55,233 nt of DNA from Leptospira sp. (lineage in GTDB: Bacteria; Spirochaetota; Leptospiria; Leptospirales; Leptospiraceae): NCBI GenBank assembly GCA_009991425.1, contig JAACWH010000038.1:1-55233 (forward strand). Direction: 5' to 3'. Of the stretch, positions 18,267 through 29,208 are shown piece by piece. Each line of letters opens with the position of its first letter. Positions within the stretch are counted from its first letter, which is position 1. The notes beneath the pieces were generated by a model. That model did not search any database. It was not told the DNA's origin and worked only from the letters and a program-made list of their open reading frames with translations. A program made the translations under genes and the position numbers.

Positions 18267-20645
18267 TTAAGATTTCGTTTTCTGTTTTTTAGAACTATTT
18301 TCCAAAGCCTTAGTATCTTCAGGCTTAGGATACTTAGGTCTTTGGTGTAAACTAGATAGTAAAACTTCCATAAAAGATACCTTAATTACTTCTAGATCAC
18401 CAATTGTAAGTCCCGATTCATCGAGTTGATTTTCTGCTAATTTAATACCGATTATCTTTTGGATTAAATTATCCAGAGATTCTCGAGTGACTTCGTCTAA
18501 GGATCTTGATGCTGCCTCCAAAGAATCAGCAATCATTACAATACCTGTCTCCTTAGACTGAGGCTTTGGTCCTGGGTATTGGAAGTCTGATTTAGAAATC
18601 TTTCTTCTTTGTTTTACCGATAGACTAGCAAGCGCTTTATGATAGAAGAAAGCCATAGTACTTGTTCCATGGTGTTCAGGAATAAAGCTAATTACTTCCC
18701 TAGGCAATCTTGCTTTTTTAGCCATTTCTATTCCATCTAACACGTGATCAATGACAACTTTAGCTGCCATGGATGGATTGTCTTTATCGATGTTCTCAGG
18801 CTTTGGTATCAAATGTTGGTTCTCTACGAAAAAGCCTGCATTAGGAATTTTTCCAATATCATGGTAGTATACACCAACGCGCGTTAGCAACCAATCTAAA
18901 CCTAAATTCTGTGCGGCTCTTTCTGATAAGGCAGCAACTAAAAAAGTATGAGTATAGGTAGAAGGCGCCTTAGTCAAGAGTGCTTGCAAAAGTGGATGCC
19001 CCGTATCGGCAAGCTCAACTAACTTAAATCTAGTAGGAATGTTAAAAATGTATTCGTAAATGGGCAATATAAACTGCATTGCAATAGCAGATAGAAATCC
19101 ATTCACTGCGCAAAGCATATATAGTCTAAAGATATTTGAATTAAAGAAGTCAGTAAAGAAATTACCGGTAGGGTTTGATACCCAGTAGTCCCTAGAATCA
19201 AATAAATATCCACTAGTGGAAACAACTAATTGAATTACTGCGAGAAGGAAAGCCGCTTTAACAAAATCTATTCTTTTGCGAATCCGCATCCCATAAAGAG
19301 AGCCAGCTACTGAGGTAGAAATACATAGTATCAATGATGTCGAATTATTATGAGAGGCAAAGAATACAAAGAAAGAAAGATAAAACCCTAGGGCTAAGGC
19401 CATTTTTTCATCATAAATAAAACTGATTAATAGACAGACCATTCCAATAGGAATAAACAGCGAGAAATAATAGGTGGTCATAAAATCGGATTCTACATTA
19501 AAATATATCTGTGAAACTATGAAAGTAAATATTAGTATCAACCAGATCATAGAAAAAACTACAACATTACTGGAGACATCATTCAATCTTTTATGATTGT
19601 ATTTTATCAAAAAACTAGCAATAATTAATACAAAAACTATTTGAACTAAGAGCATGGAAATAATCGATGATAGATTAGCCCGAGTTGCATATTTATTAAG
19701 AATCTCAAGTCTTGTACTAATTTCAGGAGTGATTATCTCTCCTCCCCGAACGATGACTTGATTAGATCCAATTTTACTTTTTACAACATCAACAAGTTTA
19801 CCAGCCTTAGCTCTAGCCTTTTCTGTTTCCTCCGAATTGTATTCACAAGCAGGGTAAGAAAAAATATAAGATTGTCCCACCTTAACTATGACAGAGAGAA
19901 GCTCAGAATTAAAACCTTTAATATTTTGTTCAGCCAGGCCCCTTAATCTTTCTACTACCTCTCGATTGTTATACATTTCTGATCGATTGAATATATATTC
20001 TGATGTTAAAAGTGAATCACTATCCTTCTTGCCTTCATTTCGAACACGACCACCAACCTTCTCCAGATTTTTAGAATCAATCTTAGAATCTTTGAGAATA
20101 CAAGTTTTTCCAAATACTATATTGGTATATTGCTCTATCGCACTTTTTAACTTTTCTTTCTTTGGGTAATCAACTAGAAGCTTAAGATCCTCGTTACTTC
20201 TCCTTTTCCATCTAGAGACATCAGATTTTAGTTTATTTAAATTATTTCGGTTCTCAGATGAGGCAAAACTTTTAAGGTTATCAACATCTTCTTGAATATA
20301 AAGATCTATCACATTTGTCAAAATTGAATAGTCCTTATCAAAATGATAAGGGACAGATTGTTCGGCTTTGACTTTTGCTGCTAAAGTCTTCTCTTGGTCA
20401 TCATAAAATATTTCTTTACTGCTTACGATAGTCTCAGGTGAAGATTTCCCTATTGAATATAATCCGTCTGGACTTGTATCTACCTTAGGTTGCCCCAAAT
20501 AAGGCCTTGCAAGTATATATGTTACTGCTGCAAGTGTGATAAAAATTAAGGCAAACTGAAGATTCCTTACAAAATATAATGACCTTACCTTCGTTAAACT
20601 GTCAGTGATACGAGCCATGAAGTCTTCTAAATATTTTGATATCAT
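18267..20645 (-). CDS. pgpH: 7TMR-HD family c-di-AMP phosphodiesterase (PgpH-like)
   Basis: The 792-residue protein has the full PgpH/YqfF layout: an N-terminal membrane anchor (about residues 28-47), a long extracytoplasmic 7TMR-HDED sensing domain, a bundle of about seven membrane helices in the middle (roughly residues 330-540) and a C-terminal cytoplasmic HD phosphohydrolase domain. The metal site is visible as [17 protein letters not shown] (His595-Asp596), with THTFLVAAL upstream and PEHHGTS downstream. Such proteins hydrolyse cyclic di-AMP. Its start overlaps the phoH stop by 4 bases. Confidence 0.95.
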   Translation of the reverse strand: MISKYLEDFMARITDSLTKVRSLYFVRNLQFALIFITLAAVTYILARPYLGQPKVDTSPDGLYSIGKSSPETIVSSKEIFYDDQEKTLAAKVKAEQSVPYHFDKDYSILTNVIDLYIQEDVDNLKSFASSENRNNLNKLKSDVSRWKRRSNEDLKLLVDYPKKEKLKSAIEQYTNIVFGKTCILKDSKIDSKNLEKVGGRVRNEGKKDSDSLLTSEYIFNRSEMYNNREVVERLRGLAEQNIKGFNSELLSVIVKVGQSYIFSYPACEYNSEETEKARAKAGKLVDVVKSKIGSNQVIVRGGEIITPEISTRLEILNKYATRANLSSIISMLLVQIVFVLIIASFLIKYNHKRLNDVSSNVVVFSMIWLILIFTFIVSQIYFNVESDFMTTYYFSLFIPIGMVCLLISFIYDEKMALALGFYLSFFVFFASHNNSTSLILCISTSVAGSLYGMRIRKRIDFVKAAFLLAVIQLVVSTSGYLFDSRDYWVSNPTGNFFTDFFNSNIFRLYMLCAVNGFLSAIAMQFILPIYEYIFNIPTRFKLVELADTGHPLLQALLTKAPSTYTHTFLVAALSERAAQNLGLDWLLTRVGVYYHDIGKIPNAGFFVENQHLIPKPENIDKDNPSMAAKVVIDHVLDGIEMAKKARLPREVISFIPEHHGTSTMAFFYHKALASLSVKQRRKISKSDFQYPGPKPQSKETGIVMIADSLEAASRSLDEVTRESLDNLIQKIIGIKLAENQLDESGLTIGDLEVIKVSFMEVLLSSLHQRPKYPKPEDTKALENSSKKQKTKS

Positions 20646-21640
20646 AAGCCCTTTCCTGCAAACCTTCTAACTATTCTTTCTACGATCGGGTGACGTGTAA
20701 TGTCCTCTTCAGTAAACTCTATAATATCGATTCCTTTGACTCCTAGCAAAATTTCGGCAACCTTCTCCAATCCCGACCTACCATAGTCTAAATCAATTTG
20801 AGAGATATCTCCTGAGATACTCATTCTTGAATTTTTACCAAATCTTGTTAGGAACATTTTCAGTTGTGGAAGTGTACAGTTCTGAGCTTCGTCAAGTATG
20901 ATAAAAGAATTCGCAAGAGTTCGCCCTCTCATAAATGCTATAGGAGCGATTTCAATTTTGCCAACTGATATTAGTTCGGTGGTCTTCTCGAAACCAATGC
21001 ATTCATGCAAGGCATCATAAATTGGTCTAAGATAAGGATTAACTTTCTCAACTAAATCTCCAGGAAGAAATCCTAGACTTTCACCTGCTTCCACTGCTGG
21101 ACGAGTCAAAACTAATCGATCAATCTCTCCCGCTTGCATCATTCGACAAGCAGAAGCTATCGAAAGAAAAGTCTTACCAGTTCCAGCTGGACCTAATCCA
21201 AAGCTTACAAAGGCATTGCGTAAGCTGTTCGCAAATTTTTCCTGATTCTCAGATCTAGGAAAAATTGGTTTACCTTTATAATTAACAAATATTTTATTCT
21301 TGGGTGACCACTGAGAGTTCTCTTCTTCCGAAAAAGAAAGACCGTTCACTCTGGGATCTTGGAATTTATGAAATTGTTTTTGAAAGAAACCATCCATATC
21401 ATATGAATCTAAATTATCTCTATCGGGTCTGGAAATAATTTCAGATTGAATATTCTGGAAGAATTGTACAGCGTGAGATGTATTTTCATCCTCACCTTGT
21501 ATTATCAAGGTGATTCCGCGAGGTATAATTGTAACACCTAATTGTTCTTGAACAGATTCTAGCTTGGAGTCGCCTATTCCACAGATTTTCTCGTATAATT
21601 CTTGGTCTTTAAAAACAAAATTCTTACTAGATGATATCAA
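20642..21640 (-). CDS. phoH: PhoH family ATPase
   Basis: The 332-residue product has the Walker A motif [13 protein letters not shown] (around residues 148-160) and Walker [11 protein letters not shown], with PFLPGD-like [12 protein letters not shown] and the [10 protein letters not shown] segment, all typical of PhoH/YbeZ. An N-terminal KH-like region precedes it. PhoH proteins act with YbeY in RNA metabolism. The start is a TTG at 21640 with AGGAG about 12 bases upstream; no ATG would keep the N-terminal domain. Seventy bases separate it from aspS, the largest gap in this operon. Confidence 0.95.
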   Translation of the reverse strand: MISSSKNFVFKDQELYEKICGIGDSKLESVQEQLGVTIIPRGITLIIQGEDENTSHAVQFFQNIQSEIISRPDRDNLDSYDMDGFFQKQFHKFQDPRVNGLSFSEEENSQWSPKNKIFVNYKGKPIFPRSENQEKFANSLRNAFVSFGLGPAGTGKTFLSIASACRMMQAGEIDRLVLTRPAVEAGESLGFLPGDLVEKVNPYLRPIYDALHECIGFEKTTELISVGKIEIAPIAFMRGRTLANSFIILDEAQNCTLPQLKMFLTRFGKNSRMSISGDISQIDLDYGRSGLEKVAEILLGVKGIDIIEFTEEDITRHPIVERIVRRFAGKGL

Positions 21641-21710
21641 TAGAAAAGTTATCTCCTAAATAAGAAGAATGCTTCCAAGATTAGAAAAAGCAAGTAAAAA
21701 AATTGAGAAT

Positions 21711-23516
21711 CTAAATCGTTATAGCTCTCAATTTAAGCTCTTCCAGCTGAGATGCAATTACAGGAGTAGGACAACCACTCATCATACAAATTCCTTTCTG
21801 AGTTTTTGGAAATGCAATTACATCTCGAATGGACTGTGCATGAGATAGAATCATCATAATACGATCTATCCCAAATGCAATTCCACCATGAGGAGGTGCA
21901 CCAAAAGCAAGAGCATCTAATAGAAATCCAAATTTCTCTTTGGCATCGTCTTCGGCAATTCCTAGTATTTTAAAAACTTTAGATTGGGAATTTTCATCGT
22001 GAATACGAATGGACCCGCCACCAATTTCATTTCCATTCAGAACAAGATCATATGCTTTGGCTCTAATTATACTTTCTGGAGTAGATCCATCTAACAAAGT
22101 ATCGACTAAATGCATGTCTTCGCTCTTTGGAGAAGTAAAAGGATGGTGGAGAGCAATCCACTGATTGGTATCATCATCTCTTTCGAACATAGGAAAGTCT
22201 ACTACCCAAGCAAAATTCAATTCATCAGGGTTGGGAGTGTCATATTTTTCCGAAAGACGCAAACGAAGTGCGCCTAAACTTGCATGAACTATCTTAGTAG
22301 AGTCAGCACCAAAGAAAAGCATATCTCCTTCCTTGCTTCCGACTTTTTCAGCAATTGATTTCAATTCTTCGTCTTTAAAACGTTTGGTGATAGCAGATTC
22401 CAATCCATTAGCTCCATGCTTCATATAAGCAAGACCTTTAGATCGAAAATCTCTTCCCAACCAGCCAGTTAGATCTTCAATTTCTTTTCTGGAAATATTT
22501 GCACCACCTGGTACAACAATAGCTTTTACAATACCTCCCGCCTTTAAGGCAGAGGTAAAAACTTGGAAATCACAATTTTTTACTTCTTCAGAAACATCAA
22601 TCAGTTTCATACCGAAACGTAAGTCCGGTTTATCACTTCCGTATTCATCCATGGCTTGTTTATAGGTAATTCTTGGAAAAGTTGCAGGAATTTTTTTATT
22701 GAATACTTTATCAAAGACTTGAACAAACATAGATTCAATAGAGCCTTGGATTTCTTCCTCATCTACGAAAGAATATTCCATATCCAACTGCGTGAATTCA
22801 GGCTGTCTATCTGCTCGAAGATCCTCATCTCGGAAACATTTTACAATCTGGAAATATTTTTCCATTCCACCAACCATAAGAATCTGTTTAAAAATCTGAG
22901 GCGACTGTGGTAACGCATAGAATTCACCTGCATTCATTCTGGAAGGAACTAAGAAGTCTCTAGCTCCTTCAGGTGTAGATTTATTCAAAATGGGAGTCTC
23001 TATTTCCAGAAATTCTTCTTGGTTTAGATACTCACGGATTGCAAAAATAAATTTATGACGAAGAATCATTCTGTCTTTCAGTTCATCCGTTCTCATATCC
23101 AGGTAACGGTATTTGAGACGAACTTCTTCACCAGAGGCATCAAATTCATCTAAGGAAAAAGGTGGCGTCTTAGATTGGTTGAGAATTTCCATAGAAGAGA
23201 GAATGATTTCAACCTCACCAGTCTTCATCTTAGGATTAATAGCTTCTGGTGACCTTGCAACTAGTTCACCTTCGATAGCGATTACATATTCGGATCGAAT
23301 TTTTTCTGCGAGATGAAAATCTTCACCTAAGGATTCTTTTCTAGCTACTATCTGAACTATGCCTGATCTATCTCTCAGGTCAATAAAGATCACTCCACCC
23401 TGGTCGCGAAAGCGAAATGCCCAACCGCAGAGGAATACTTTCTTGCCTATTTTATCTTTACTTAATGACTCTGCTGCTACTCTATTCTTAAAATTTGTCT
23501 TAACCCAGTCTTTCAA
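21711..23516 (-). CDS. aspS: Aspartyl-tRNA synthetase
   Basis: The 601-residue class II synthetase has the bacterial arrangement: OB-fold anticodon-binding domain ([26 protein letters not shown]), motif 2 ([23 protein letters not shown] region), the bacterial insertion domain and motif 3 ([14 protein letters not shown]). It charges tRNA-Asp. The start is TTG at 23516 with AGGA about 6 bases upstream. Whether it also charges tRNA-Asn cannot be told from this window. Confidence 0.97.
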   Translation of the reverse strand: MKDWVKTNFKNRVAAESLSKDKIGKKVFLCGWAFRFRDQGGVIFIDLRDRSGIVQIVARKESLGEDFHLAEKIRSEYVIAIEGELVARSPEAINPKMKTGEVEIILSSMEILNQSKTPPFSLDEFDASGEEVRLKYRYLDMRTDELKDRMILRHKFIFAIREYLNQEEFLEIETPILNKSTPEGARDFLVPSRMNAGEFYALPQSPQIFKQILMVGGMEKYFQIVKCFRDEDLRADRQPEFTQLDMEYSFVDEEEIQGSIESMFVQVFDKVFNKKIPATFPRITYKQAMDEYGSDKPDLRFGMKLIDVSEEVKNCDFQVFTSALKAGGIVKAIVVPGGANISRKEIEDLTGWLGRDFRSKGLAYMKHGANGLESAITKRFKDEELKSIAEKVGSKEGDMLFFGADSTKIVHASLGALRLRLSEKYDTPNPDELNFAWVVDFPMFERDDDTNQWIALHHPFTSPKSEDMHLVDTLLDGSTPESIIRAKAYDLVLNGNEIGGGSIRIHDENSQSKVFKILGIAEDDAKEKFGFLLDALAFGAPPHGGIAFGIDRIMMILSHAQSIRDVIAFPKTQKGICMMSGCPTPVIASQLEELKLRAITI

Positions 23517-23539
23517 TGGTCTATCCTTTTTGGAAAATT

Positions 23540-24877
23540 TTATACTGCTGCGCTTATATTATCAAAACGGCTGTATCTTGGTGTAAAAAATAATTCAAAT
23601 GTCTTCAAGGCTCCCGCCCTGTTCTTAGCTATGATGATCTCAGCCTTACCTTTCTTCTCTTCTGGAGTCTCAGCTCCCTTAATCATCTCTTCTCTATGAA
23701 TAAAACATACTATATCCGCATCCTGCTCAATAGCACCTGATTCCCGTAAGTCGGAAAGAACAGGCCTTTGGTCTTTGGTTCTCTTCTCAACGTCCCTTGA
23801 CATCTGTGATAGAGCTAGAACTGGACACTGGGAATCTCTAGTCATTAATTTCAAATTTCTAGAAACAGAGGATACTTCTACCTGTCTTCCCTGTCCTTGG
23901 ACTTTGGGATCACTTACAAGCTGGATATAGTCAACAATTACCAGTCCGATATTTTCTGAAGTCTTTAGTTGTCTTGTTCGAGCTGCAATTTCTTGGATGG
24001 TAAAATTTCCAGAATCGTCAATGTAGATAGGCGCCGAGGTGATATTTGCGATAGCAGAAAGTAAAAGTGACTTCTGATTATTGGGGATACTTCCACTCTG
24101 TAGTTCTCGAGAGTCTATCCTAGCTTCGGCACATATCATTTTGATGAGCATCTCACGACGGCTCATCTCTGCTGTGAATATAGCAACTGTTTTGTTCTCT
24201 CGAAGGGCAACGTTTGCTGCAATATTCAAGGCATAAGTTGTCTTTCCATTTCCAGGTCTTGCAGCAAGAACGATCAACTCATGCGGTTTTAAACCACCAG
24301 TAACCTCATCTAATTCTTTATAATGAGTCCTGAGTCCCTGGATCCCTCCAGGATTTTCGAAAAGTATTTTTACATAATCGATTAGATCGTTCTGATCATC
24401 TTTAACAAGCTTTAAACCCTTGGATCTTTCTACTCGGGAAATATCCATTAAGTTCTGCTCTATAGCAGAAAATATAGTATCATTTTCACCAGAAGCATCC
24501 TGAAGAGTTTCCGAGGCTTCTATTAATGCTTTAAAATACTTTCTTCTATCCGAAAGCCTTTTCAGACGCTGCGTATAGTATTCCATTCCATGAGTAGGAA
24601 TGGTATCCCTATAAACAGACATGATGTATTCAACATCCTTGTTCTCGTCTTTGATTCTACCAGTTTCTTTGAGATTATTGATGACAGAGATGGGGTCGAT
24701 ATCAACGCCCATTGCGACCAAGTCTTCTATACTAGAGAAGATCCTTTGGTGGATCTCAATATAGAAGTCAGCGCCTTTAATACCAAATTCAGACTTGTTC
24801 CCTGTCCCACGCATGAGCAGGGAACCTAGGAGGGACTTTTCCGTCTCTACTTCGTGAAGAGAAGAGTTAGGATTCAT
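23540..24877 (-). CDS. dnaB: Replicative DNA helicase DnaB
   Basis: The 445-residue product contains the N-terminal DnaB domain ([29 protein letters not shown]) and the RecA-like C-terminal helicase domain with Walker [16 protein letters not shown] (about residues 204-218), Walker [12 protein letters not shown], and [11 protein letters not shown] and [13 protein letters not shown] motifs. It unwinds DNA at the replication fork. Its position after rpsR-rplI is a widely conserved order. Confidence 0.97.
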   Translation of the reverse strand: MNPNSSLHEVETEKSLLGSLLMRGTGNKSEFGIKGADFYIEIHQRIFSSIEDLVAMGVDIDPISVINNLKETGRIKDENKDVEYIMSVYRDTIPTHGMEYYTQRLKRLSDRRKYFKALIEASETLQDASGENDTIFSAIEQNLMDISRVERSKGLKLVKDDQNDLIDYVKILFENPGGIQGLRTHYKELDEVTGGLKPHELIVLAARPGNGKTTYALNIAANVALRENKTVAIFTAEMSRREMLIKMICAEARIDSRELQSGSIPNNQKSLLLSAIANITSAPIYIDDSGNFTIQEIAARTRQLKTSENIGLVIVDYIQLVSDPKVQGQGRQVEVSSVSRNLKLMTRDSQCPVLALSQMSRDVEKRTKDQRPVLSDLRESGAIEQDADIVCFIHREEMIKGAETPEEKKGKAEIIIAKNRAGALKTFELFFTPRYSRFDNISAAV

Positions 24878-24899
24878 ACCCTCTAGCCTTTTTTAAGTT

Positions 24900-25346
24900 T
24901 CAACCTTGACCGATAACGGTAAGATTTATGGTCGCTTGTACGCTTTCAGCTAACTTTAATTTAATTTTAAATTCACCAGTTGATTTAATTGGTTGGTCGA
25001 GATCAATTTTTCTTTTATCAACTAAGAATCCTTTTGCAGAAAGTGCTGCTGAAATATCACCAGAAGTTACTGATCCGAAAATTTTATCATTTTCTCCAGT
25101 CTTAACTGTGATCTCAATAGATTGTCCATCAATCTGAGAGGAAAGATTTTTCATCTCTTTTGATTTCTTATCTTTCTTTAGATCAGCCAGTCTCTTTTGG
25201 TGAAGAGCCATTTTTGTAGAACCTTCACTTGCTCTAATAGCTAACTTTTTTGGGAAAAGGAAATTTCTTGCATAACCGTCAGCAACTTCCTTAACTTCAC
25301 CAGCATCCCCTAAATTGATAACGTCTTTTTGTAGAATTATTTTCAT
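24900..25346 (-). CDS. rplI: 50S ribosomal protein L9
   Basis: The 148-residue protein has the L9 signature near the N-terminus (KDVINLGDAGEVKEVADGYARNFL in pattern), a long connecting helix rich in Lys, and the C-terminal domain (EITVKTGENDKIFGSVTSGDI). Length is normal for L9. It sits 12 bases downstream of rpsR. Confidence 0.97.
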   Translation of the reverse strand: MKIILQKDVINLGDAGEVKEVADGYARNFLFPKKLAIRASEGSTKMALHQKRLADLKKDKKSKEMKNLSSQIDGQSIEITVKTGENDKIFGSVTSGDISAALSAKGFLVDKRKIDLDQPIKSTGEFKIKLKLAESVQATINLTVIGQG

Positions 25347-25358
25347 TTTAGGCTCCTC

Positions 25359-25688
25359 TTATAACACTTTGAACGGTAGTAAACCAATACTTCTTGACTT
25401 ACGAATTTCTCGTGCAAGAACTCGTTGGTGTTTAGCACAGGTTCCTGTAATTCTTCTTGGTATGATCTTTCCGCGGTTAGTTATAAATCTTTCTAGAATT
25501 TCGGTTCTTTTGTAATCTAGACCTGCTTCCATGTCTTTATCTACACAAAATTTACAGACTTTTTTCTTATACTTAGGATTTTTACGACCTAGTTTGTCAC
25601 CATCTTTACCACGGTAACCTTTATCATCGTCGTCCATGTTGGAATTTCTATCTCTTGGAGATCTTTCTTGTTTAATTTCTTCACTCAT
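25359..25688 (-). CDS. rpsR: 30S ribosomal protein S18, zinc-ribbon type with long N-terminus
   Basis: The conserved S18 core begins at [11 protein letters not shown] and continues with [21 protein letters not shown] and [19 protein letters not shown]. Cys residues CKFC plus the later CAKH give the zinc-binding form. The 109-residue length exceeds the usual 70-85 because of a hydrophilic N-terminal extension rich in Asp, Lys and Arg. It is in the standard rpsF-ssb-rpsR-rplI order. Confidence 0.97.
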   Translation of the reverse strand: MSEEIKQERSPRDRNSNMDDDDKGYRGKDGDKLGRKNPKYKKKVCKFCVDKDMEAGLDYKRTEILERFITNRGKIIPRRITGTCAKHQRVLAREIRKSRSIGLLPFKVL

Positions 25689-25708
25689 TGTATTTTCCTA
25701 TCTAAATG

Positions 25709-26155
25709 TTAAAACGGCATATCATCATCGGTTCCACCAGCTTCCTCTATTGGCTCAAAACTAGATGAACCAGATTCGGGATAGCTAGACTCAGATGAAG
25801 AGTATGAATTGGATGAGCCAGCACCAGTGTTGCCACCTAATAGCTGCAAATTCTCAGTGAAAATTCTAATCCTACTCATTTTCTTTCCATCATTGGAATC
25901 CCAGGTCTCGAATTTCAATCGTCCTTCAACTAATACTTGCTTGCCTTTAGTCGCATATTGACGAATGATATCAGCTAATTTACCCCAAGCTTCACACTCA
26001 AAGTAATTGGTTTCCTCTTTCTTGTTCCCTTGAGCCATATAAGAGCGGTTATTCGCAAGGCTAAAGTTCACTAAAGAGTTGCCATTGATATTTTTATATT
26101 CTGGATCTCTGGTTAATCTCCCGATGAGTATAACCCTGTTTAGATCATTAGCCAT
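25709..26155 (-). CDS. ssb: Single-stranded DNA-binding protein
   Basis: The 148-residue protein has the SSB OB-fold (NRVILIGRLTRDPEYK, VNFSLANNRSY, NYFECEAWGKLADI, GKQVLVEGRL), a Ser/Gly-rich linker and the acidic interaction tail ending in DDDMPF, close to the DDDIPF consensus that recruits RecO and other partners. It overlaps the end of rpsF by 8 bases. Confidence 0.97.
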   Translation of the reverse strand: MANDLNRVILIGRLTRDPEYKNINGNSLVNFSLANNRSYMAQGNKKEETNYFECEAWGKLADIIRQYATKGKQVLVEGRLKFETWDSNDGKKMSRIRIFTENLQLLGGNTGAGSSNSYSSSESSYPESGSSSFEPIEEAGGTDDDMPF

Positions 26156-26423
26156 TTTGTCTAATAACCATTGCTTTGAGGATGTTTAGGTTTAACTTAG
26201 CATCACTTTCGATTTTTGCAATTGATGTGGGCTCAGCATTGCATTTGAAGTGGTGGTAAAAACCATTTTCTTCGCCATCAACATGGTGCCATAATCTTTT
26301 GTTGCCCCAATCTTCTTCTGATTGAATAGCAACTCCATTTTTAGATAGGATATCCTTGAAGGAATTCCTGGTTTCTTCTACAGCGTTTGTGCGATAAACT
26401 GCTGTAATTTCGTAATTTCTCAT
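26148..26423 (-). CDS. rpsF: 30S ribosomal protein S6
   Basis: The 91-residue protein shows the S6 pattern: MRNYEITAVYRTNAVEE at the start, GNKRLWHHVDGEENGFYHHFKC in the middle and LKLNLNILKAMVIR near the end. It is the first gene of the leftward run. The ATG is preceded by AGGAG (plus-strand ctcct, 26429-26433) at 5 bases spacing. Confidence 0.95.
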   Translation of the reverse strand: MRNYEITAVYRTNAVEETRNSFKDILSKNGVAIQSEEDWGNKRLWHHVDGEENGFYHHFKCNAEPTSIAKIESDAKLNLNILKAMVIRQNG

Positions 26424-26465
26424 TTTTTCTCCTATGGGTATATCCCTCTAATGGGGATAGAAGAC
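26424..26465 (-). promoter_or_regulatory. rpsF 5' leader with overlapping hairpins, possible r-protein control
   Basis: On the minus strand the leader just before the ribosome binding site contains TATCCC (26459-26454) complementary to GGGATA (26446-26441), and the same GGG can instead pair with CCC at 26438-26436 next to the AGGAG. The two pairings exclude each other. S6:S18 autoregulation through leader RNA is known in many bacteria, but the conserved CCG-bulge motif is not obvious here, so a regulatory role is only a suggestion. Confidence 0.3.
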
Positions 26466-26536
26466 AGTTTTATCCAGTTTTTTGAAAAATCCCCACCAAT
26501 CAAATCCTTTTTTTTGATCAGACTTGCCAGATTTAA

Positions 26537-27265
26537 TTGCCAAATTTTAATGAAAAACAAGTGGATAAAAGTTTTAGCAATCATCTCACAACCATAGTCA
26601 TAGGTGCAATCTTAGGCATTTTAACTCTTATAATGAGTTCTATGACACCTGTCACTGCTGTAAATCAGATACATAGTGGCTACTCATCTACTTTAATCGC
26701 CCTAGAACTTGCTCAGGAACCGGAAGACGTCTATGGAATCATTGGCGGTCCCGAAGATGAAGAATATATGGATTATGTGGACCATTTTAAATCCTTAATT
26801 CTTTACGATCTTGTGTTTATAATTCTTTATGTTATCTTTTATTTGCAAATTATCACCTTTATTTATAGAGATCAATCTACTGCCTGGGGATTTTACCTTA
26901 GTTCTATCTTAGTTGCCCTATCAGGAGTTAGCGATCTTGGGGAAAATTTTCAATTGCAAGCTATCTTAGAAGCTAGCTCTCCTGAAAAAATGTCAGAACC
27001 GCTTTACTTACTGGGCATCTTCACTCATATCAAATGGGGTTTGATCTTTCTTATTAACGCTTGGATTGGAATTAAACTTTGGCTCTACGAAAGAGGAACT
27101 ATCCATAAGGCAGTTGCGATAGCAATGTTTACATCATTTATGTTTTATGCTGCGTGTTTTTTAAAACCAAATTTATTAGAGCTAGGAATATTATTTCTAG
27201 CGATTAGTTTCATTTTGTTCTGGATTTATTCTCTTCTCATCATCGTCTTATCAAGAAAGACATAG
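26537..27265 (+). CDS. Integral membrane protein of unknown function
   Basis: The 242-residue product has about six membrane segments (around residues 20-40, 88-107, 115-134, 163-181, 190-207 and 214-238). The first non-cytoplasmic loop is acidic (EPEDVYGIIGGPEDEEYMDY). No transporter or enzyme motif is recognised. The start is TTG at 26537, just after an in-frame stop; a GTG at 26561 is the alternative. It is divergent from rpsF and its last 40 bases overlap the convergent capA-like gene. Confidence 0.7.
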   Translation: MPNFNEKQVDKSFSNHLTTIVIGAILGILTLIMSSMTPVTAVNQIHSGYSSTLIALELAQEPEDVYGIIGGPEDEEYMDYVDHFKSLILYDLVFIILYVIFYLQIITFIYRDQSTAWGFYLSSILVALSGVSDLGENFQLQAILEASSPEKMSEPLYLLGIFTHIKWGLIFLINAWIGIKLWLYERGTIHKAVAIAMFTSFMFYAACFLKPNLLELGILFLAISFILFWIYSLLIIVLSRKT

Positions 27266-28404
27266 CCACGTCCACCGCGGATCACTAGATTCGTTCCTAA
27301 CTTTTTGCAAAGGACTGCATATTCTTTTAGAAAATCATCTGCTGGTCTTGGATCAAGTGGATGGTAGTCATAATCTTTCTCTTGGAATTTACCAAAGGCA
27401 GGAATGATCTCCATAACTGCTAATTTATTTTCTTTGAAATGAAGCATAACGACAATGTTATGATTCAAATAATTATTCTTACTTCCGAATATAAAATTCC
27501 CCAATGAATACAAGATCGGTTTACCTTTATAAATCTCAATACCTTGCGGAACATGGGGATGGTGGCCAATGATAAGATCAAATCCTGCATCAATCATTTT
27601 GTGTGCAGATCTCTTTTGACCTATTGTTGGTTCTGGATTGTATTCCCAACCCCAATGCAGAGATAGAAGCGAAATTTGCTGTCCATTTTTTGATTTTGAT
27701 TTTTTAACAAGAGAGCCTAACTTTGATTCGTAGAAGTAAGCTACACCCGCCTTATTCCCTCGTGCAAAATGTTCTCTAGGCCCAACTTCACTTATGCTAT
27801 ATATTAATAAATTTGTATTTTTAGCATTGAACATCCTTGGTTCATAGGCTAAATTCTCATTTAAACCTGCACCGAATGCTTGGATGGACTTAGATTCTAG
27901 GAGTCGAATTGTATTTTGCAAACCTTCCTTTTCGAAATCCATTGCATGATTATTACCAAGGAATACTCCATCTAACTTTAAAAGTTCTAAGAGTTTGAGA
28001 TCTGCTTCTTCTGCAAAAAATACGAAAGACTTTTCTTTGGTTCCTTCAATTTCATTGGAAAGAATGGGTGTCTCAAGGTTTAAAAATTTTAAATCAGCTG
28101 ATTCAAAAATCAGAAACCATTCTTCAAAGGGTGAAGAGTAACCTTTCGCTTGGATCTTTTCGCGAACCATCCAATTGAACATTGTGTCCCCTGCGATAAG
28201 AACCTTAGTTGTTGCAGGAAATTTTAAGCGCTTTCCTGTGCTTGTACGAATAATAAGATTCTTTAGGTCTGGTTGAATCGACTCTTTCTCAGAGAACTCT
28301 CTTAGCTCTTCTTTGGCAAAAATCGATAAATTATTTATAAACAGAAGAAAGGTAAGTAATATAAAGAAAGAAATAAAGGAAATTTTATGGAAAAATTCTT
28401 TCAT
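27226..28404 (-). CDS. CapA family metallophosphatase-like protein
   Basis: The 392-residue protein has an N-terminal hydrophobic segment (FISFFILLTFLLFI) and the CapA/PgsA domain: LIAGDTMFNWMVREK, LNLETPILS, FLGNNHAMDFEKEGLQNTI, LSLHWGWEYNPEP, IIGHHPHVPQGIEIYKGKPI and YSLGNFIF. CapA proteins take part in poly-gamma-glutamate or capsule-related processes, yet many have unknown substrates, so only the family is claimed. It abuts the LolB-like gene with no spacer and is the last gene of the TPR-LolB-CapA unit. Confidence 0.9.
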   Translation of the reverse strand: MKEFFHKISFISFFILLTFLLFINNLSIFAKEELREFSEKESIQPDLKNLIIRTSTGKRLKFPATTKVLIAGDTMFNWMVREKIQAKGYSSPFEEWFLIFESADLKFLNLETPILSNEIEGTKEKSFVFFAEEADLKLLELLKLDGVFLGNNHAMDFEKEGLQNTIRLLESKSIQAFGAGLNENLAYEPRMFNAKNTNLLIYSISEVGPREHFARGNKAGVAYFYESKLGSLVKKSKSKNGQQISLLSLHWGWEYNPEPTIGQKRSAHKMIDAGFDLIIGHHPHVPQGIEIYKGKPILYSLGNFIFGSKNNYLNHNIVVMLHFKENKLAVMEIIPAFGKFQEKDYDYHPLDPRPADDFLKEYAVLCKKLGTNLVIRGGRGYVFLDKTMMRRE

Positions 28405-29208
28405 TTACAAAATAAATACGCTCGCAGATGGATTTTTCTTTTGGATAGATCTAAGTTTAGTCTGTATAATCACTTGCACTTTTTCATTCTCAACTTCTTT
28501 ATCTGATTCAAGTATTTTCGTGAGTAAGGCTTCTGTAGGAATGGAACGTTTCCCTACAGGTTTAGCAACTGCCTTTACTTCTTTCTTAGATGAAGTCCAC
28601 TCTAAAGCGGACAATCCTTCCGAATCAAAAAAATATTCAAATAGGTCATCCTGCTTTTTCACTTGAACTCTTCTAGTCTCAGAACTAACATAAGAAGGAT
28701 TGTTTTGGAATTCCTTACTAAATTCACCAGTTATATAGTAATAAATCACTGGAAAAGGAATGGTTATAGGTTTCTTTCGGCCTGGATCATACACAACCAA
28801 ATCCCCCATTCTTTGAGAATGAACTTGTTTGTCTTGAGAAGTTTTAACAATGATTTGCTCAGAATTAGCAACAACCTCGGAGAAGATAAAGCCAAAGAAA
28901 TTATCCATAAGTTGAATCTTGACCTGTCCTGTTTCTTTTAGAAACCAGATTCTTCCATCTGCATTGAAATTATCTTTTTTGGGAGAAACCGTATCAATTC
29001 TAATAGAAAAATTTGCAATAAAGGATTCATGCTGATCCTGAAAACCTTGGATTTCATCTAGAAAGTTTTTATTTCTTTTATCAGAATATTTTAGAAATCG
29101 AACCTGATCCTTTTCATTAAAATCAATAGAATTCTCATCAGGAGTTTGTAATGATTCACAACCCGCAAGTAGAAATAAAAACAATGTATAGCATATAAAA
29201 CTTCTCAT
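28405..29208 (-). CDS. LolB-like outer membrane lipoprotein
   Basis: I choose the ATG at 29208 (267 residues, MRSFICYTLFLFLLAGC); the preceding TTG adds one residue. The lipobox LLAGC places the lipid-modified Cys near residue 17. The mature part has a single beta-barrel-like pattern with FIANFSIRID, NADGRIWFLKETGQVKIQLMDN and GFIFSEVVANSEQIIVK, resembling LolB or related DUF4292 proteins that bind lipoprotein acyl chains. The start shares one base with the TPR gene stop (TGATG). A role in envelope lipoprotein or lipid handling is inferred. Confidence 0.7.
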   Translation of the reverse strand: MRSFICYTLFLFLLAGCESLQTPDENSIDFNEKDQVRFLKYSDKRNKNFLDEIQGFQDQHESFIANFSIRIDTVSPKKDNFNADGRIWFLKETGQVKIQLMDNFFGFIFSEVVANSEQIIVKTSQDKQVHSQRMGDLVVYDPGRKKPITIPFPVIYYYITGEFSKEFQNNPSYVSSETRRVQVKKQDDLFEYFFDSEGLSALEWTSSKKEVKAVAKPVGKRSIPTEALLTKILESDKEVENEKVQVIIQTKLRSIQKKNPSASVFIL

